NCBI RefSeq assembly: GCF_012726295.1
Contig: NZ_JABAOB010000002.1
Location: forward strand, 62,001-126,000
Direction of reading: 5' to 3'
DNA: 64,000 nt
From: Chitinophaga sp. Ak27
GTDB lineage: Bacteria > Bacteroidota > Bacteroidia > Chitinophagales > Chitinophagaceae
Shown one piece after another: positions 33,945 to 42,831 of the stretch. The notes below the pieces were generated by a model, which searched no databases, was not told where the DNA came from, and saw nothing but the letters and a program-made list of their open reading frames with translations. How positions within the stretch are numbered: the first letter of the stretch is position 1; each line of letters begins with the position of its first letter. Made by a program: the position numbers and the translations under genes.

Positions 33945-35489
33945 TCAGTATTGAATCGTTTCGGCGGTAATGCCTGGAAGTCCCGGTTGACCGGACTTTC
34001 CAGAACAGTTTTTATTAGGATTGGACGAGCTGGGGCCACCGTCTCCCGGTTTCCCGGCCACGCCGCCATAATAGATAGGCGTTCCCGTTATAGCAGCATT
34101 GCCAGCCAGTACAACTCCCGCAGCAAGGCCGCCATTGCCACCGGCACCACCACCTGCACTGTAGGCGCCATAGCCGCCATTCCCTCCATTGCCGCCACCG
34201 GCGATATCAAATTTATCCGTGATATCTACTACAAGCCTGGCATCGAGCAGTACGACGCAAAAAGAAGAACCACCCTGCGCACCTCCGCCACCAGCACATT
34301 GGAGATAGCAATCACTAGAGGAACCCGTACCGCCATTTCCTCCCGATGTTCCGAACCATCCAAAAGGAATAACACCGGGAGTGCCTTTGACATTACTATT
34401 AGCGGCTCCTCCGTCTCCACAGCTGGCATAGTCATTTCCATGACACATGAGGCAGCAGGACATGGTACCTGCTGTTCCATTTTCTCCATCAGCAGCTACA
34501 GCACCGTTTAAATTCACGTTTGACAGGGTGACCGTACTTCCTGTAAATGCCTGCAGCACGGTGGTAGCTATCCTGGTGGAGTGAGGTGCTGCATTCAGTA
34601 TAAAATATTCAAAACTGACATTTACCTGTTTGTCGATAATGAATACAGGAAGGCCCAATTCGGACGATCCCACCCAGGTTTGGCCCCCTGTAGGCTGCCA
34701 TTGATTGTCCAGGCCTCCTACAAACGTGAGATTTTTAGAAATGATTATAGAGAATGGATAAAACTTGCCATAGGAAACTGCAACCACCCCGTTGTCGGGC
34801 GCTTTTTCTATAGCCGTCTTAAAGGTCTTACAAGGATGGTCGGCCGTTCCACAACTATTATCATCTGTACCACGAAGAGATAGATATACTGTATCTGTAC
34901 TTGCTTTGCCAGATTTCTGGGCTTTTCGCGATATCGGTGTTTTACAGGGAAAAAATTTCACTTTATCCGGATCTGCTCCAGGGAAAAAGGGTTTAAGCGA
35001 ACATGGGAGAACCGTTTTTTCAAAACTGGGCGGTTGAGGGTTCAATGAATCCCTTATCTCCAGTCTCAATCCGAATAACGCATCGGTTAAATCAGTTCGA
35101 TTGAAATTGGTGGCGCTCATATTGGCATAAGTAAAAACTGCGCCTTGAAGGGAGGCCCCGGTAAAATCGGCACTCCTGCAATCTGCATTTGAGAAGTTTG
35201 CAGGTCCCTTATCGCTTATGTTGAGTTGTGCGTTGTTAAAACGGGCACCCTTCACACTGGCATTGGCAAACATAGCGCCGTTAAGTTTGCAGTTAGTGAA
35301 GTTGGCATTGTCCAGGTTCGCAAAGGACAAATTCGCATTTGTCAGATCCTGGCCGCTGAAGTCTTTCCCATGCAAGTCACAGGAAGAGCAGCTATAAGGC
35401 GTTTGGGCCGTTCCTTTCATACCGGATAAGAGCAGTGTACAATAAACCACCAGTATAGAACCGGATAACTTTATTTTCCATCTTTTCAT
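33945..35489 (-). CDS. exported pentapeptide-repeat / beta-helix / Gly-rich protein
   Basis: A 514-residue exported protein with three parts. After a signal peptide (SILVVYCTLLLSGMKGTAQ) comes a pentapeptide-repeat block (residues about 35-140; LTNANLSFANLDNANFTN). A parallel-beta-helix-like region (about 200-330) has the DTVYLSLRGTDDNSCGT and PCKTFKTAIEKAPDN motifs seen before DUF1565-type helices. The C-terminal 180 residues are Gly/Asn-rich with many GGNGG runs and cysteines. No catalytic residues are evident. It is the middle gene of the operon, 16 bases after the LRR-containing gene. Confidence 0.8.
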   Translation of the reverse strand: MKRWKIKLSGSILVVYCTLLLSGMKGTAQTPYSCSSCDLHGKDFSGQDLTNANLSFANLDNANFTNCKLNGAMFANASVKGARFNNAQLNISDKGPANFSNADCRSADFTGASLQGAVFTYANMSATNFNRTDLTDALFGLRLEIRDSLNPQPPSFEKTVLPCSLKPFFPGADPDKVKFFPCKTPISRKAQKSGKASTDTVYLSLRGTDDNSCGTADHPCKTFKTAIEKAPDNGVVAVSYGKFYPFSIIISKNLTFVGGLDNQWQPTGGQTWVGSSELGLPVFIIDKQVNVSFEYFILNAAPHSTRIATTVLQAFTGSTVTLSNVNLNGAVAADGENGTAGTMSCCLMCHGNDYASCGDGGAANSNVKGTPGVIPFGWFGTSGGNGGTGSSSDCYLQCAGGGGAQGGSSFCVVLLDARLVVDITDKFDIAGGGNGGNGGYGAYSAGGGAGGNGGLAAGVVLAGNAAITGTPIYYGGVAGKPGDGGPSSSNPNKNCSGKSGQPGLPGITAETIQY

Positions 35490-35505
35490 AAAAAAGGTTT
35501 ATGTA

Positions 35506-37758
35506 TTATCGTGATAATGGTTTTACATTGGTATTGCAACCTGGATCGGTTTTGCCGCATTGAGAAGAATTTAGCAGCTGTTGTCCGCTTGGATCAGTTA
35601 ATCCAAGTGTACTACAATCGAATTTGGCGTTACAAGCGAGGTTTAAAAATGTAAGATTTGCGTTACCGTCGTCATAGATCGCGGCGAGATTGCCAATTTT
35701 TGTCAGGGAATTATTTTCAAGGAAAATGGCAGTAAGCACCTTCAGCTGGCTCAAATCGCCTACAGTGGTAAGTTTGTTATAAGAAAGATCCAGGTAATTC
35801 AAATAATACTGAAGTGAAAAATCCTGCTGGCTAAGCTGGTTGTAAGATGCGTCAACAAAATTCAGATAAGAGTCGGCATCAAACTGAAGGGAGGCAAGCT
35901 TATTATTGGAGGCATCCAGGTAGATCAGGTTCTTCAGTCCCCGAAGGTCCATGGAGGGCAGGTTATTATTGGCAACTTTAAGTGTAGCGAGTTGCGTTAA
36001 TTGCCTGAAAACATCACCATTGCTAAGGTTATTCTGGTTTAGGTTAAGGGTACGAAGATTTTTGAAATACTGAAGCCCCTCCAGGTTACTAATATTATAA
36101 CCCGCACAGTTAAGTGTATATACATGTGCGGCCAGCGAATCGGTAATGACCTTGGTATTGTCGCCATTAAAAAGATCATGAACAATAGCTGCCTTTAAGT
36201 TAGGATCCGGAAAATGAATTGTACCTACGGTATCCTGTACACTACCGCCACAATCTGGTTTAGCCCACACTGTTTGCGCGGTATGTTGCGAGTTACAATG
36301 AACGGTATTCCAGTTGGGCACAATCCATTGCTTACCCTGGCAAATGGCGTTATCACCATTGGGGCAGGTAACGGGAGCAGTTAGTTTTGGTAACACGGTT
36401 GCTCCATACCCCCTTTGATTAATAATAGTAGTGCCGCAAAAGGTTCCCTCCAACGTTTGGCAACAGGAATCTGCCGGAAGCATAACCGCATCTGCGAAAT
36501 TAACATTAAGCACTTTCGCATTGGTAAAATCAGCTCCTCCCAGCTGCGAGCAGCTTAGATCTACGCTCGCCCCACCTGAGTCGGGCACCAGGCTGGAGCC
36601 GGTAAAGTCAACATTCTGAAGGATGGCGCCGGTAAGCAATACGCCTTCCAGAGAACTATTGTTAAAACTGGCCTGCGGCATTACGGCTCCCGTAAAATCG
36701 GTTGTTTGCATGGTACAATTGGCAAACTGCGTACGGATAGCGAATACATTAATAAAACGAACGCTGTTTAACGACGCTTTATTGAAAGAGGACCGTGAGA
36801 TGTCTGCCCCCGAAAAATCGGCAACGCTATAGGTCCCTGCGGAATTAAAAAAGGCGTTATTAAAAGAGCAGCTATCGGCATGAGCACCTCTTAATAGCGC
36901 GCCGGACATCACAGCGGCAGAAAAATTGCCACGATCTAGAATGGCATTGTTCATGGTAGCCCCGGTAAAATCCGCGTTGCTATTATTGGCGCCAGTGTAG
37001 CATTTGACATCAGATAAATTTGCATATACCAGCCGGGTACCTCGCAGCTTTGCATTGAATAGCAAAGCGCCGGATAAATTGGCGTAGCTCAGGTTGGAGT
37101 TGGACAGATCCGCACTTGACATAATGCACTTGCGGAAATCGAAATGTGAGAAATCATTTCCCTGCATTTTGGCGCCGGAGATATTCCTGGACGCAAAAGA
37201 AAATGTTTTGGGAGTGAACCCTGATATCTTACAGCGACTAAGGTCTGTACACGACCAATATGAAGAAGGCCACCGGGCAATGGGAAAGTGATTCATGTCA
37301 AGAACTGTGCCCACAAATTTTGTCCTGATAGAATCCGGAGACGCATTGATGCTCATGAATGGGCCAAATTGAGCCCCTATCATTTGGGCATCTGTAAGAT
37401 CTGTAGCGGTAAACTCAGCGTATTCCAGGTTGACATCCTGCATCTTGGCCTGTTGAAAGTTGGTATGATCGAGCGTAGTGCCGGATAGATCAACGTAAGA
37501 TTTTTCTGATCTCTGCATGGTGGCATTTGTAAAATTGGCGCCTGTAAGGTCCATGTTCTGGAATTGGGCGCCATTGAGCGTAGCATTTGAAAAGTCCGCA
37601 CCTATAAGCGCACCCTGCGGCATAGTTGTGAAATTGGAGTCCGTCATATTCCTCCCTGAAAAATTGAGGTGTTTGTTCGAGGGATTTCTATGCTGGGCCA
37701 GCCCATTAAATGGCAGGGCTGATAACGTAAGTAATAAAAATTGAGCAAAGGTTTTCAT
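35506..37758 (-). CDS. exported pentapeptide-repeat and leucine-rich-repeat protein
   Basis: A 750-residue protein with a signal peptide (MKTFAQFLLLTLSALPFNGL). Residues about 45-430 form a long, slightly irregular pentapeptide-repeat solenoid (ADFSNATLNGAQFQNMDLTG and NLSYANLSGALLFNAKLRG), interrupted by a cysteine-bearing insert (SSYWSCTDLSRC). After a linker (about 430-530) come seven or so leucine-rich repeats (NLRTLNLNQNNLSN, NLIYLDASNNKLAS, YLNYLDLSYNKLTT). Two binding solenoids in one exported protein suggest surface recognition or adhesion. It is the first gene of the operon. Function is unknown. Confidence 0.82.
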   Translation of the reverse strand: MKTFAQFLLLTLSALPFNGLAQHRNPSNKHLNFSGRNMTDSNFTTMPQGALIGADFSNATLNGAQFQNMDLTGANFTNATMQRSEKSYVDLSGTTLDHTNFQQAKMQDVNLEYAEFTATDLTDAQMIGAQFGPFMSINASPDSIRTKFVGTVLDMNHFPIARWPSSYWSCTDLSRCKISGFTPKTFSFASRNISGAKMQGNDFSHFDFRKCIMSSADLSNSNLSYANLSGALLFNAKLRGTRLVYANLSDVKCYTGANNSNADFTGATMNNAILDRGNFSAAVMSGALLRGAHADSCSFNNAFFNSAGTYSVADFSGADISRSSFNKASLNSVRFINVFAIRTQFANCTMQTTDFTGAVMPQASFNNSSLEGVLLTGAILQNVDFTGSSLVPDSGGASVDLSCSQLGGADFTNAKVLNVNFADAVMLPADSCCQTLEGTFCGTTIINQRGYGATVLPKLTAPVTCPNGDNAICQGKQWIVPNWNTVHCNSQHTAQTVWAKPDCGGSVQDTVGTIHFPDPNLKAAIVHDLFNGDNTKVITDSLAAHVYTLNCAGYNISNLEGLQYFKNLRTLNLNQNNLSNGDVFRQLTQLATLKVANNNLPSMDLRGLKNLIYLDASNNKLASLQFDADSYLNFVDASYNQLSQQDFSLQYYLNYLDLSYNKLTTVGDLSQLKVLTAIFLENNSLTKIGNLAAIYDDGNANLTFLNLACNAKFDCSTLGLTDPSGQQLLNSSQCGKTDPGCNTNVKPLSR

Positions 37759-38411
37759 AAGGTTATAATTATAGATTTGACCCAGAATGACAACTGCCAG
37801 CCAAATATTCCGCGGAGGAAGAGCTGGATTTGATGGAGAAAAAATGGGTCAGATCAGGTGGTTTACGATAAGTTATACGAAATGCTGTTAATGATGCAGC
37901 ATAGATATGCTGGTTGCAGAGATCAACTTGTGATGCAACCGGCAAAAATGATATAACATGGGTTGTTATTGAATGTTACAGAGTAGCAGGCATTTATATC
38001 CCGTGTGCTTTATTGAACAAATATCGCAGATAGGAATAAATATGCCCGATGACTGAATTATACCAATGCCGTCATGAGAGTACTGGGTTATTTGAGAGTT
38101 CTAAAATAGTTCTTAGGATATGTAATATTAAAATTGATATGAGTTTTTGCAATGGCGCCTTTACTGATCTATACCATTCGATTTTCTTCCTGTCTATATT
38201 GAGGGCAGCTCAAAAGCTGAAACTAAACTATTAAAACTTTTCCAATGTGAAAAATATTTCTTTGAATTGGAAAATAAATGTTGAGTAAACAATTATTTAC
38301 TTAGGATAACTTATATTATACAAAAAAGGACATGCGAGTAATATCTAATTAGGCGCGCGCTGTGTAACTCAAACACTCCTCCTGTTGGATGTCAAGTTAG
38401 CATACTAATGA
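37759..38411. other. non-coding gap
   Basis: About 650 AT-rich bases upstream of the pentapeptide-repeat operon and downstream of the GT2 gene. No gene, RNA gene or strong hairpin was seen. The promoter of the operon should lie in the left part, but no exact TAnnTTTG was found at a fitting distance. Confidence 0.45.
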
Positions 38412-39437
38412 TTAACGCCCCCTTAAAGACAGATTACGGGAAATCGCCTGTTTAAAGACTTTACGCAATTCCTTAGCCGTAACAAATTGCCATTCAAATA
38501 ATCTACTTTTAAAAAATAATGGAAGAATTCTTTTTTCTTTGTTATGTCTTAAAAGTGTATACCATTTTTTGTAGAGTATTTCATTGAATACCTGGATGGG
38601 ATAATTCCCCGAAGTAGCATTGCCTTGTTTTAAGGCCTCAAAAACGGGTAGAAATTCTTTTGCGCTTCTGGATGAAAACCGGTAACAGGAGTAATCATGA
38701 TGAATCCGAATTAATTTTTCATCTTTACGAATACCCAGGTTGGTGTGGATGTTTTCAATGATGCGGAGTTCTGCATTGAGTATTCTCTCGTGCTGCACCT
38801 TTGAAATGTTATTTCCGTGAAGGCGATAGTAGACAAGTACCTCGTTAAGGTTGGCTACCGGATGACGTAAAGAGATCCTGTAAGAAAGATCATAATCCTC
38901 CGCGGGAGAATAATCTCTATATCCACCTGCTTCGAGCATAGCTGACCTTTTGATTATTAAGGTCGAATTGATAAAGGTATTATGAAATACCAACTCGGGA
39001 GATATGTTATCGCCGGCTATCACATTTAAGTTACCGGTTTGTTCGCCGGATTCATCAATAGCGATAGCTTGTCCGCCACATATGGCGATATCAGGATGGG
39101 ACGCTAAAAAACTGATTTGCGTTTTAAGACGATCAGGCAGGGCTATATCATCACAGTCCAGGATGGCAATGTATTGCCCTTTTGCCTCTTCAATTCCACG
39201 GTTACGGGTGAAAGTAAGCCCTTTATTGCCATCATTGTGAACTAAACGGATGCGGGGATCCGTAAATTGACGAATGATGTCAAGTGTACGATCCGTAGAG
39301 CCGTCATTAATAATTAATAGCTCAAAATTGGTAAAGCTCTGATTAAGGACGCTTTGTATCGCCTTTTCAATATAGGCTTCGCCGTTATAGGCGGCCATAA
39401 AAACAGTAACTAAGGGATTATTTATATTAATATCCAT
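38412..39437 (-). CDS. GT2 family glycosyltransferase
   Basis: A 341-residue inverting glycosyltransferase. The GT-A domain is at the N-terminus: TVFMAAYNGEAYIEKAIQSV, FELLIINDGSTDRT with the nucleotide-binding Asp, GNKGLTFTRNRGIEEAKGQY, and AILDCDDIALPDRL with the DXD-like motif. SPAEDYDLSYRISLRHP carries the usual ED motif. The C-terminal 120 residues are helical and basic, perhaps membrane-associated. It would transfer a sugar in surface polysaccharide or glycoprotein synthesis; the acceptor is unknown. A TAnnTTTG element (minus-strand TATCTTTG at 39461-39468) lies 24 bases upstream. Confidence 0.9.
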   Translation of the reverse strand: MDININNPLVTVFMAAYNGEAYIEKAIQSVLNQSFTNFELLIINDGSTDRTLDIIRQFTDPRIRLVHNDGNKGLTFTRNRGIEEAKGQYIAILDCDDIALPDRLKTQISFLASHPDIAICGGQAIAIDESGEQTGNLNVIAGDNISPELVFHNTFINSTLIIKRSAMLEAGGYRDYSPAEDYDLSYRISLRHPVANLNEVLVYYRLHGNNISKVQHERILNAELRIIENIHTNLGIRKDEKLIRIHHDYSCYRFSSRSAKEFLPVFEALKQGNATSGNYPIQVFNEILYKKWYTLLRHNKEKRILPLFFKSRLFEWQFVTAKELRKVFKQAISRNLSLRGR

Positions 39438-39527
39438 GCGGCTGGCAGTATTGAATTGCGCAAAGATAGCAAAGGATTAATAACCGACCTTGGATAGGCC
39501 AGTTTAAGACTGATTTTATTGAAACGC

Positions 39528-39556
39528 AAAAAAGAGGACCATAGTCCTCTTTTTTT
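39528..39556. terminator. terminator after the Gfo/Idh/MocA gene
   Basis: AAAAAAGAGGAC (39528-39539), loop CATA, GTCCTCTTTTTT (39544-39555). The symmetrical A and T runs would work on both strands. It overlaps the stop codon of the oxidoreductase gene. Confidence 0.75.
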
Positions 39557-40982
39557 AAACTTTATAGTACTGCTCCCAGCCTTTCCTTGGTGGAGGACCT
39601 ATCAGCAATTCATTGGCATGTTTATTATTCGTGATGATCTTCTTTTCCCGGTCGAATTGTAATTTCTCTCCTGTCCACTGCGCCAGTACACCGAGACAGA
39701 ATACCTGGCTGAGCGGACCTGCGATGGCGAAGGGAGACCGTGTTTGCTCCTCACCTTTACAAGCCCGTAGAAAGTTTTGGAAATGATTGGACGGACTTGC
39801 CGTTACTACCGGCAGTTTGCCTGCCATTTCTTTCGCTTTTTCCTCCGGAATGATCGAGAGGGTACTACCATGTGAGCCTCCTTTAAACGTGAGGTCCTTA
39901 CTGTAGATAATTTTACCGGGATTCAGTTTAGCCGGTGCGATGGGACCATTGCTGGGAGGTGGAATATTAGGATCGAGGCCCGATACGCCGTATCCGGCAG
40001 GAATGGGTGGCAGGTTATCTACACCGTCGTACCAGGTGATATCCAGCGCGGGCATATTTCCTCTTTTAGGGAATTTGAATGCCAGCGTGGTAGACATGGG
40101 GTAGAAGAAATTATTATGGCCGGTGAGCTTCACCGGATCAACTTCATAGGGCAAGCCAAGATCAAGGAATTGGTGGGCCGTATCGAGGATATGTGCGCCC
40201 CAGTCGCCCAATGCGCCCATCCCAAAGTCGAACCAGCAGCGCCATTGGCCGTTTACGAAATCCTTGTTATAAGAGTGTCCTTGTGTGGCCATCTGCCAGA
40301 TATTCCAGTCGAGGGTAGCTGGCGCCTGTTCTGCAGGCGGGAAAGCCGTGATATTGGGGTTCCAGCCATGCCAGCGCCGTGGAGAGTTCATATGGGCGGT
40401 AATGGCAGTTACATCTTTGATGATGCCGGCTTCTGTCCATGCTTTAAACTGGAAGTAGTTAGCTTCAGAATGCCCCTGGTTGCCCATTTGTGTCACCACT
40501 TTAGGATGCTTCCGGGCGGCCTTCATCATCAGTTCCACCTCGTTGAAGGTGCGCGCCATTGGCTTTTCTACGTATACGTGTTTGCCCAGGCCTATAGCCA
40601 TCATCGTGATCGGAAAATGCGCAAAGTCGGGCACCCCGATGGATACCGCATCAATCTGGTTGCCCATTTTATCGAACATCTTGCGGAAATCCTGGAAGCG
40701 GGGTACGTTAGGGAACATTTTCATTACCTCCAGGGTATGCGGTGCGCCCATGTCTACGTCGCAGAGGGCTACAATATTCGCCAGGCCTGTCTTGTAGAGC
40801 GCCTGGGCGATTTCTCCACCCCTGTTGCCTATGCCAATGAAGGCAAGGTTTACTTTTTCATTGGGCCCGATTTTGCGGGTATAGGGCTTCGCTGCGGCCA
40901 TCAGCAGGCCAGGAGTAGCGGTGGCAAGGGTGGCCAGCGCCGCCTGTTTCAGGAAGCTCCTTCTTGAGTTGTTGTAATTCAT
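39555..40982 (-). CDS. Tat-exported Gfo/Idh/MocA family oxidoreductase
   Basis: A 475-residue NAD(P)-dependent sugar or sugar-acid oxidoreductase. The N-terminus is a twin-arginine signal (NSRRSFLKQAALATLATATP), which fixes the start at 40982 rather than 41030. It is followed by the Rossmann motif VNLAFIGIGNRGGEIAQALY, VALCDVDMGAP and the YVEKPMART motif with the conserved EKP. The C-terminal domain has LGDWGAHILDTAHQFLDLGL, typical of the secreted Bacteroidota group. Some secreted relatives are glycosidases with a tightly bound NAD, so hydrolytic action is also possible. It is a single-gene unit. Confidence 0.92.
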   Translation of the reverse strand: MNYNNSRRSFLKQAALATLATATPGLLMAAAKPYTRKIGPNEKVNLAFIGIGNRGGEIAQALYKTGLANIVALCDVDMGAPHTLEVMKMFPNVPRFQDFRKMFDKMGNQIDAVSIGVPDFAHFPITMMAIGLGKHVYVEKPMARTFNEVELMMKAARKHPKVVTQMGNQGHSEANYFQFKAWTEAGIIKDVTAITAHMNSPRRWHGWNPNITAFPPAEQAPATLDWNIWQMATQGHSYNKDFVNGQWRCWFDFGMGALGDWGAHILDTAHQFLDLGLPYEVDPVKLTGHNNFFYPMSTTLAFKFPKRGNMPALDITWYDGVDNLPPIPAGYGVSGLDPNIPPPSNGPIAPAKLNPGKIIYSKDLTFKGGSHGSTLSIIPEEKAKEMAGKLPVVTASPSNHFQNFLRACKGEEQTRSPFAIAGPLSQVFCLGVLAQWTGEKLQFDREKKIITNNKHANELLIGPPPRKGWEQYYKV

Positions 40983-41332
40983 TGCGTGGTTGTTAATTGC
41001 CTCTCCAATATATAAAAAATGGTTTTGCAATCGAAAGCATTATCAAAAAAAGATCGAAAACTTTACATAAATGGTAAAATAATGGAGGAATCTGCGAGTT
41101 TGTGCTAGATAATTTGGATGACCTGTGGTGTTTTTTAATATCTGTAAACTAAGAAGGAAAAGAATATCTTTCAGCATAAACAGATGGTCCTATGAATCAT
41201 CATTGGAAAATTTTTATTGCCGCAGATATCTCCTATTATTTGTTGCGAGAAAAATAATCACGGTAGGTTGTCACATTTGCACTTCACGTGGTGTCTTGAT
41301 GTTTGAACAAAAAATTATGGAGGACCTTCATT
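40983..41332. other. non-coding gap
   Basis: Intergenic region between divergent genes (the oxidoreductase and the carboxymuconolactone decarboxylase-like protein). It holds an SD-like GGAGG at 41320-41324 before the start at 41333. Nothing else was recognised. Confidence 0.45.
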
Positions 41333-41908
41333 ATGGCATTACGTATTTCAAAAGCAGCGCTCCCTGTTGAGCTAAAGGAAAACATGATTAAGCAATTTGG
41401 CGCCATTCCTGAGCCTGTTGAGGTAGTATGGCACAACCCCAACGTGGCCACTGTTAGTCTTGAAATGGGGCGCAAGGTGGCGGAGTGGAACGCATGTGAT
41501 GAGCATCTTAAATCGTTTGCACACATGGCTGTTGCAGCAATGGTCGGTTGCAGCTGGTGTCTCGACTTCGGTTACTTTCAGGCGCAGCATAAGGGTTTAG
41601 ACCTGGCTAAGGCCAGCCAGGTGCCACGCTGGCGGGAGTCGGGCGTGTTTACGCCACTGGAGCGGGACGTAATGGAGTATGCAGAAGCTATGACCTCCAC
41701 GCCGATAACCGTTACTGATGAGTTGTCGGCCCGTTTGCTGGAACAGCTGGGGCCTGCAGCATTAGTGGAGCTGACTGCGCTCATCGGCTTTGCTAACCTG
41801 TCGACCAGGGTCAATACGGCGCATGGCATTACATCAGAGGGATACTCTGATGCCTGCGAAATTCCATTAACCAAACGTCCCGGGAAGGCCGGCGTAGTAT
41901 TGAAATGA
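41333..41908 (+). CDS. carboxymuconolactone decarboxylase-like (AhpD fold) protein
   Basis: A 191-residue protein of the CMD/AhpD family. The redox motif is visible as AAMVGCSWCLDFGYFQ; the CxxC pair is kept, while the histidine that often follows is replaced by Gly. Helices such as FTPLERDVMEYAEAMTSTPI and LIGFANLSTRVNTAHG fit the fold. The start at 41333 has a GGAGG Shine-Dalgarno site 9 bases upstream. It overlaps the next gene by 4 bases (ATGA). CMD-family genes beside ECF41 sigma factors are a known arrangement, so a shared regulon is likely. Confidence 0.88.
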   Translation: MALRISKAALPVELKENMIKQFGAIPEPVEVVWHNPNVATVSLEMGRKVAEWNACDEHLKSFAHMAVAAMVGCSWCLDFGYFQAQHKGLDLAKASQVPRWRESGVFTPLERDVMEYAEAMTSTPITVTDELSARLLEQLGPAALVELTALIGFANLSTRVNTAHGITSEGYSDACEIPLTKRPGKAGVVLK

Positions 41909-42765
41909 TAGAACAAGATTCCTTTATTTCCCACCGGAACCTGTTGTTCACGGTAGCGTATGAGATGCTCGGTTCGGCGACTGATGCAGAAGATGTATTG
42001 CAGGAGGCTTGGCTCCGGTGGGTCGACGTTGATCAATCGCAGGTGCATAACCCACGTGCCTACCTTATCCGGATGGTGACGCGGCAGGTGCTCAACTGGA
42101 AGCGGACGTTGTTGCGTCGCCGTGAGGAATATGTGGGGGAATGGTTGCCAGAACCATTACTGACCAACCCGGATGCAGCAGAGGTCCTGGAGCTGTCGGA
42201 GAGCATCTCGATCGCTATGTTGGTCGTGCTGGAAACACTTGGACCAACAGAACGCGCCGTATTTGTGCTCCGCGAGGTTTTCAACATGCCATACGACGAG
42301 CTCTCGGAAATAATCGGAAAGCCTGCGGCTACGGTCCGGCAGATCGCGCGAAGAGCACGTGAGCATGTTGCAGCCAGACGTCAACGGGAGCTGGTAAGCC
42401 GATCTGAGCAGCAAGTGGTGGTAGAGCGTTTCCTGGCTGCATTGCGAACCGGACAATTGCAACAGCTGATGGCTGTCCTGGCACCGGACGTTACACTGAT
42501 TGCTGATGGCGGCGGATTAGTAGCTGCCGCCCGGGCTCCGGTTCACGGCGTTGGGCTGGTGGCGAATTTGCTGGTACGTCCGAATCGGGCAATTGCCGCA
42601 AGTGCATTATGGCTTAATGGTGAGCTGGGAGGCATTATCCAAAGTGAGGGCGCAATTGCCGCAGTGAGTTTCGTGGTGGAGAATGAACAGATAGTCCGGA
42701 TCTACGCCATCGCAAATCCCCAAAAGCTGACAAAACTGGACAAGCCAGTTGAACTTGCCAGGTAA
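41905..42765 (+). CDS. ECF41-type (SigJ-like) RNA polymerase sigma factor
   Basis: A 286-residue sigma-70 family factor with a C-terminal SnoaL-like extension. Region 2 is LFTVAYEMLGSATDAEDVLQ followed by EAWLRWVDVD; region 4 is ERAVFVLREVFNMPYDELSE and IIGKPAATVRQIARRAREHV. The extension (about 175-280) contains DVTLIADGGGLV, corresponding to the ECF41 DGGGK motif with Lys changed to Leu, and ALWLNGELGG. In ECF41 factors this tail replaces an anti-sigma factor and tunes activity. Translationally coupled to the CMD-like gene, its probable target. Confidence 0.92.
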   Translation: MIEQDSFISHRNLLFTVAYEMLGSATDAEDVLQEAWLRWVDVDQSQVHNPRAYLIRMVTRQVLNWKRTLLRRREEYVGEWLPEPLLTNPDAAEVLELSESISIAMLVVLETLGPTERAVFVLREVFNMPYDELSEIIGKPAATVRQIARRAREHVAARRQRELVSRSEQQVVVERFLAALRTGQLQQLMAVLAPDVTLIADGGGLVAAARAPVHGVGLVANLLVRPNRAIAASALWLNGELGGIIQSEGAIAAVSFVVENEQIVRIYAIANPQKLTKLDKPVELAR

Positions 42766-42768
42766 GGA

Positions 42769-42831
42769 TAATGATCGATAACGTATTGAGGCCCGCCACT
42801 ACGGAGGGCCTCAATACGTTATCGATCATTA
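42769..42831. repeat. 26-bp perfect inverted repeat between convergent genes
   Basis: The arms 42769-42794 and 42806-42831 are perfectly complementary around an 11-base loop. The stem includes ATCGAT and the right arm contains the stop codon of the terpene synthase gene. It likely acts as a two-way terminator, but no T run follows and the length is unusual. Confidence 0.9.

Noticed and set aside
40116..40967. 283-codon plus-strand ORF opposite the Gfo/Idh/MocA gene
   Set aside because: It is a shadow frame; the opposite strand carries all family motifs and a Tat signal.
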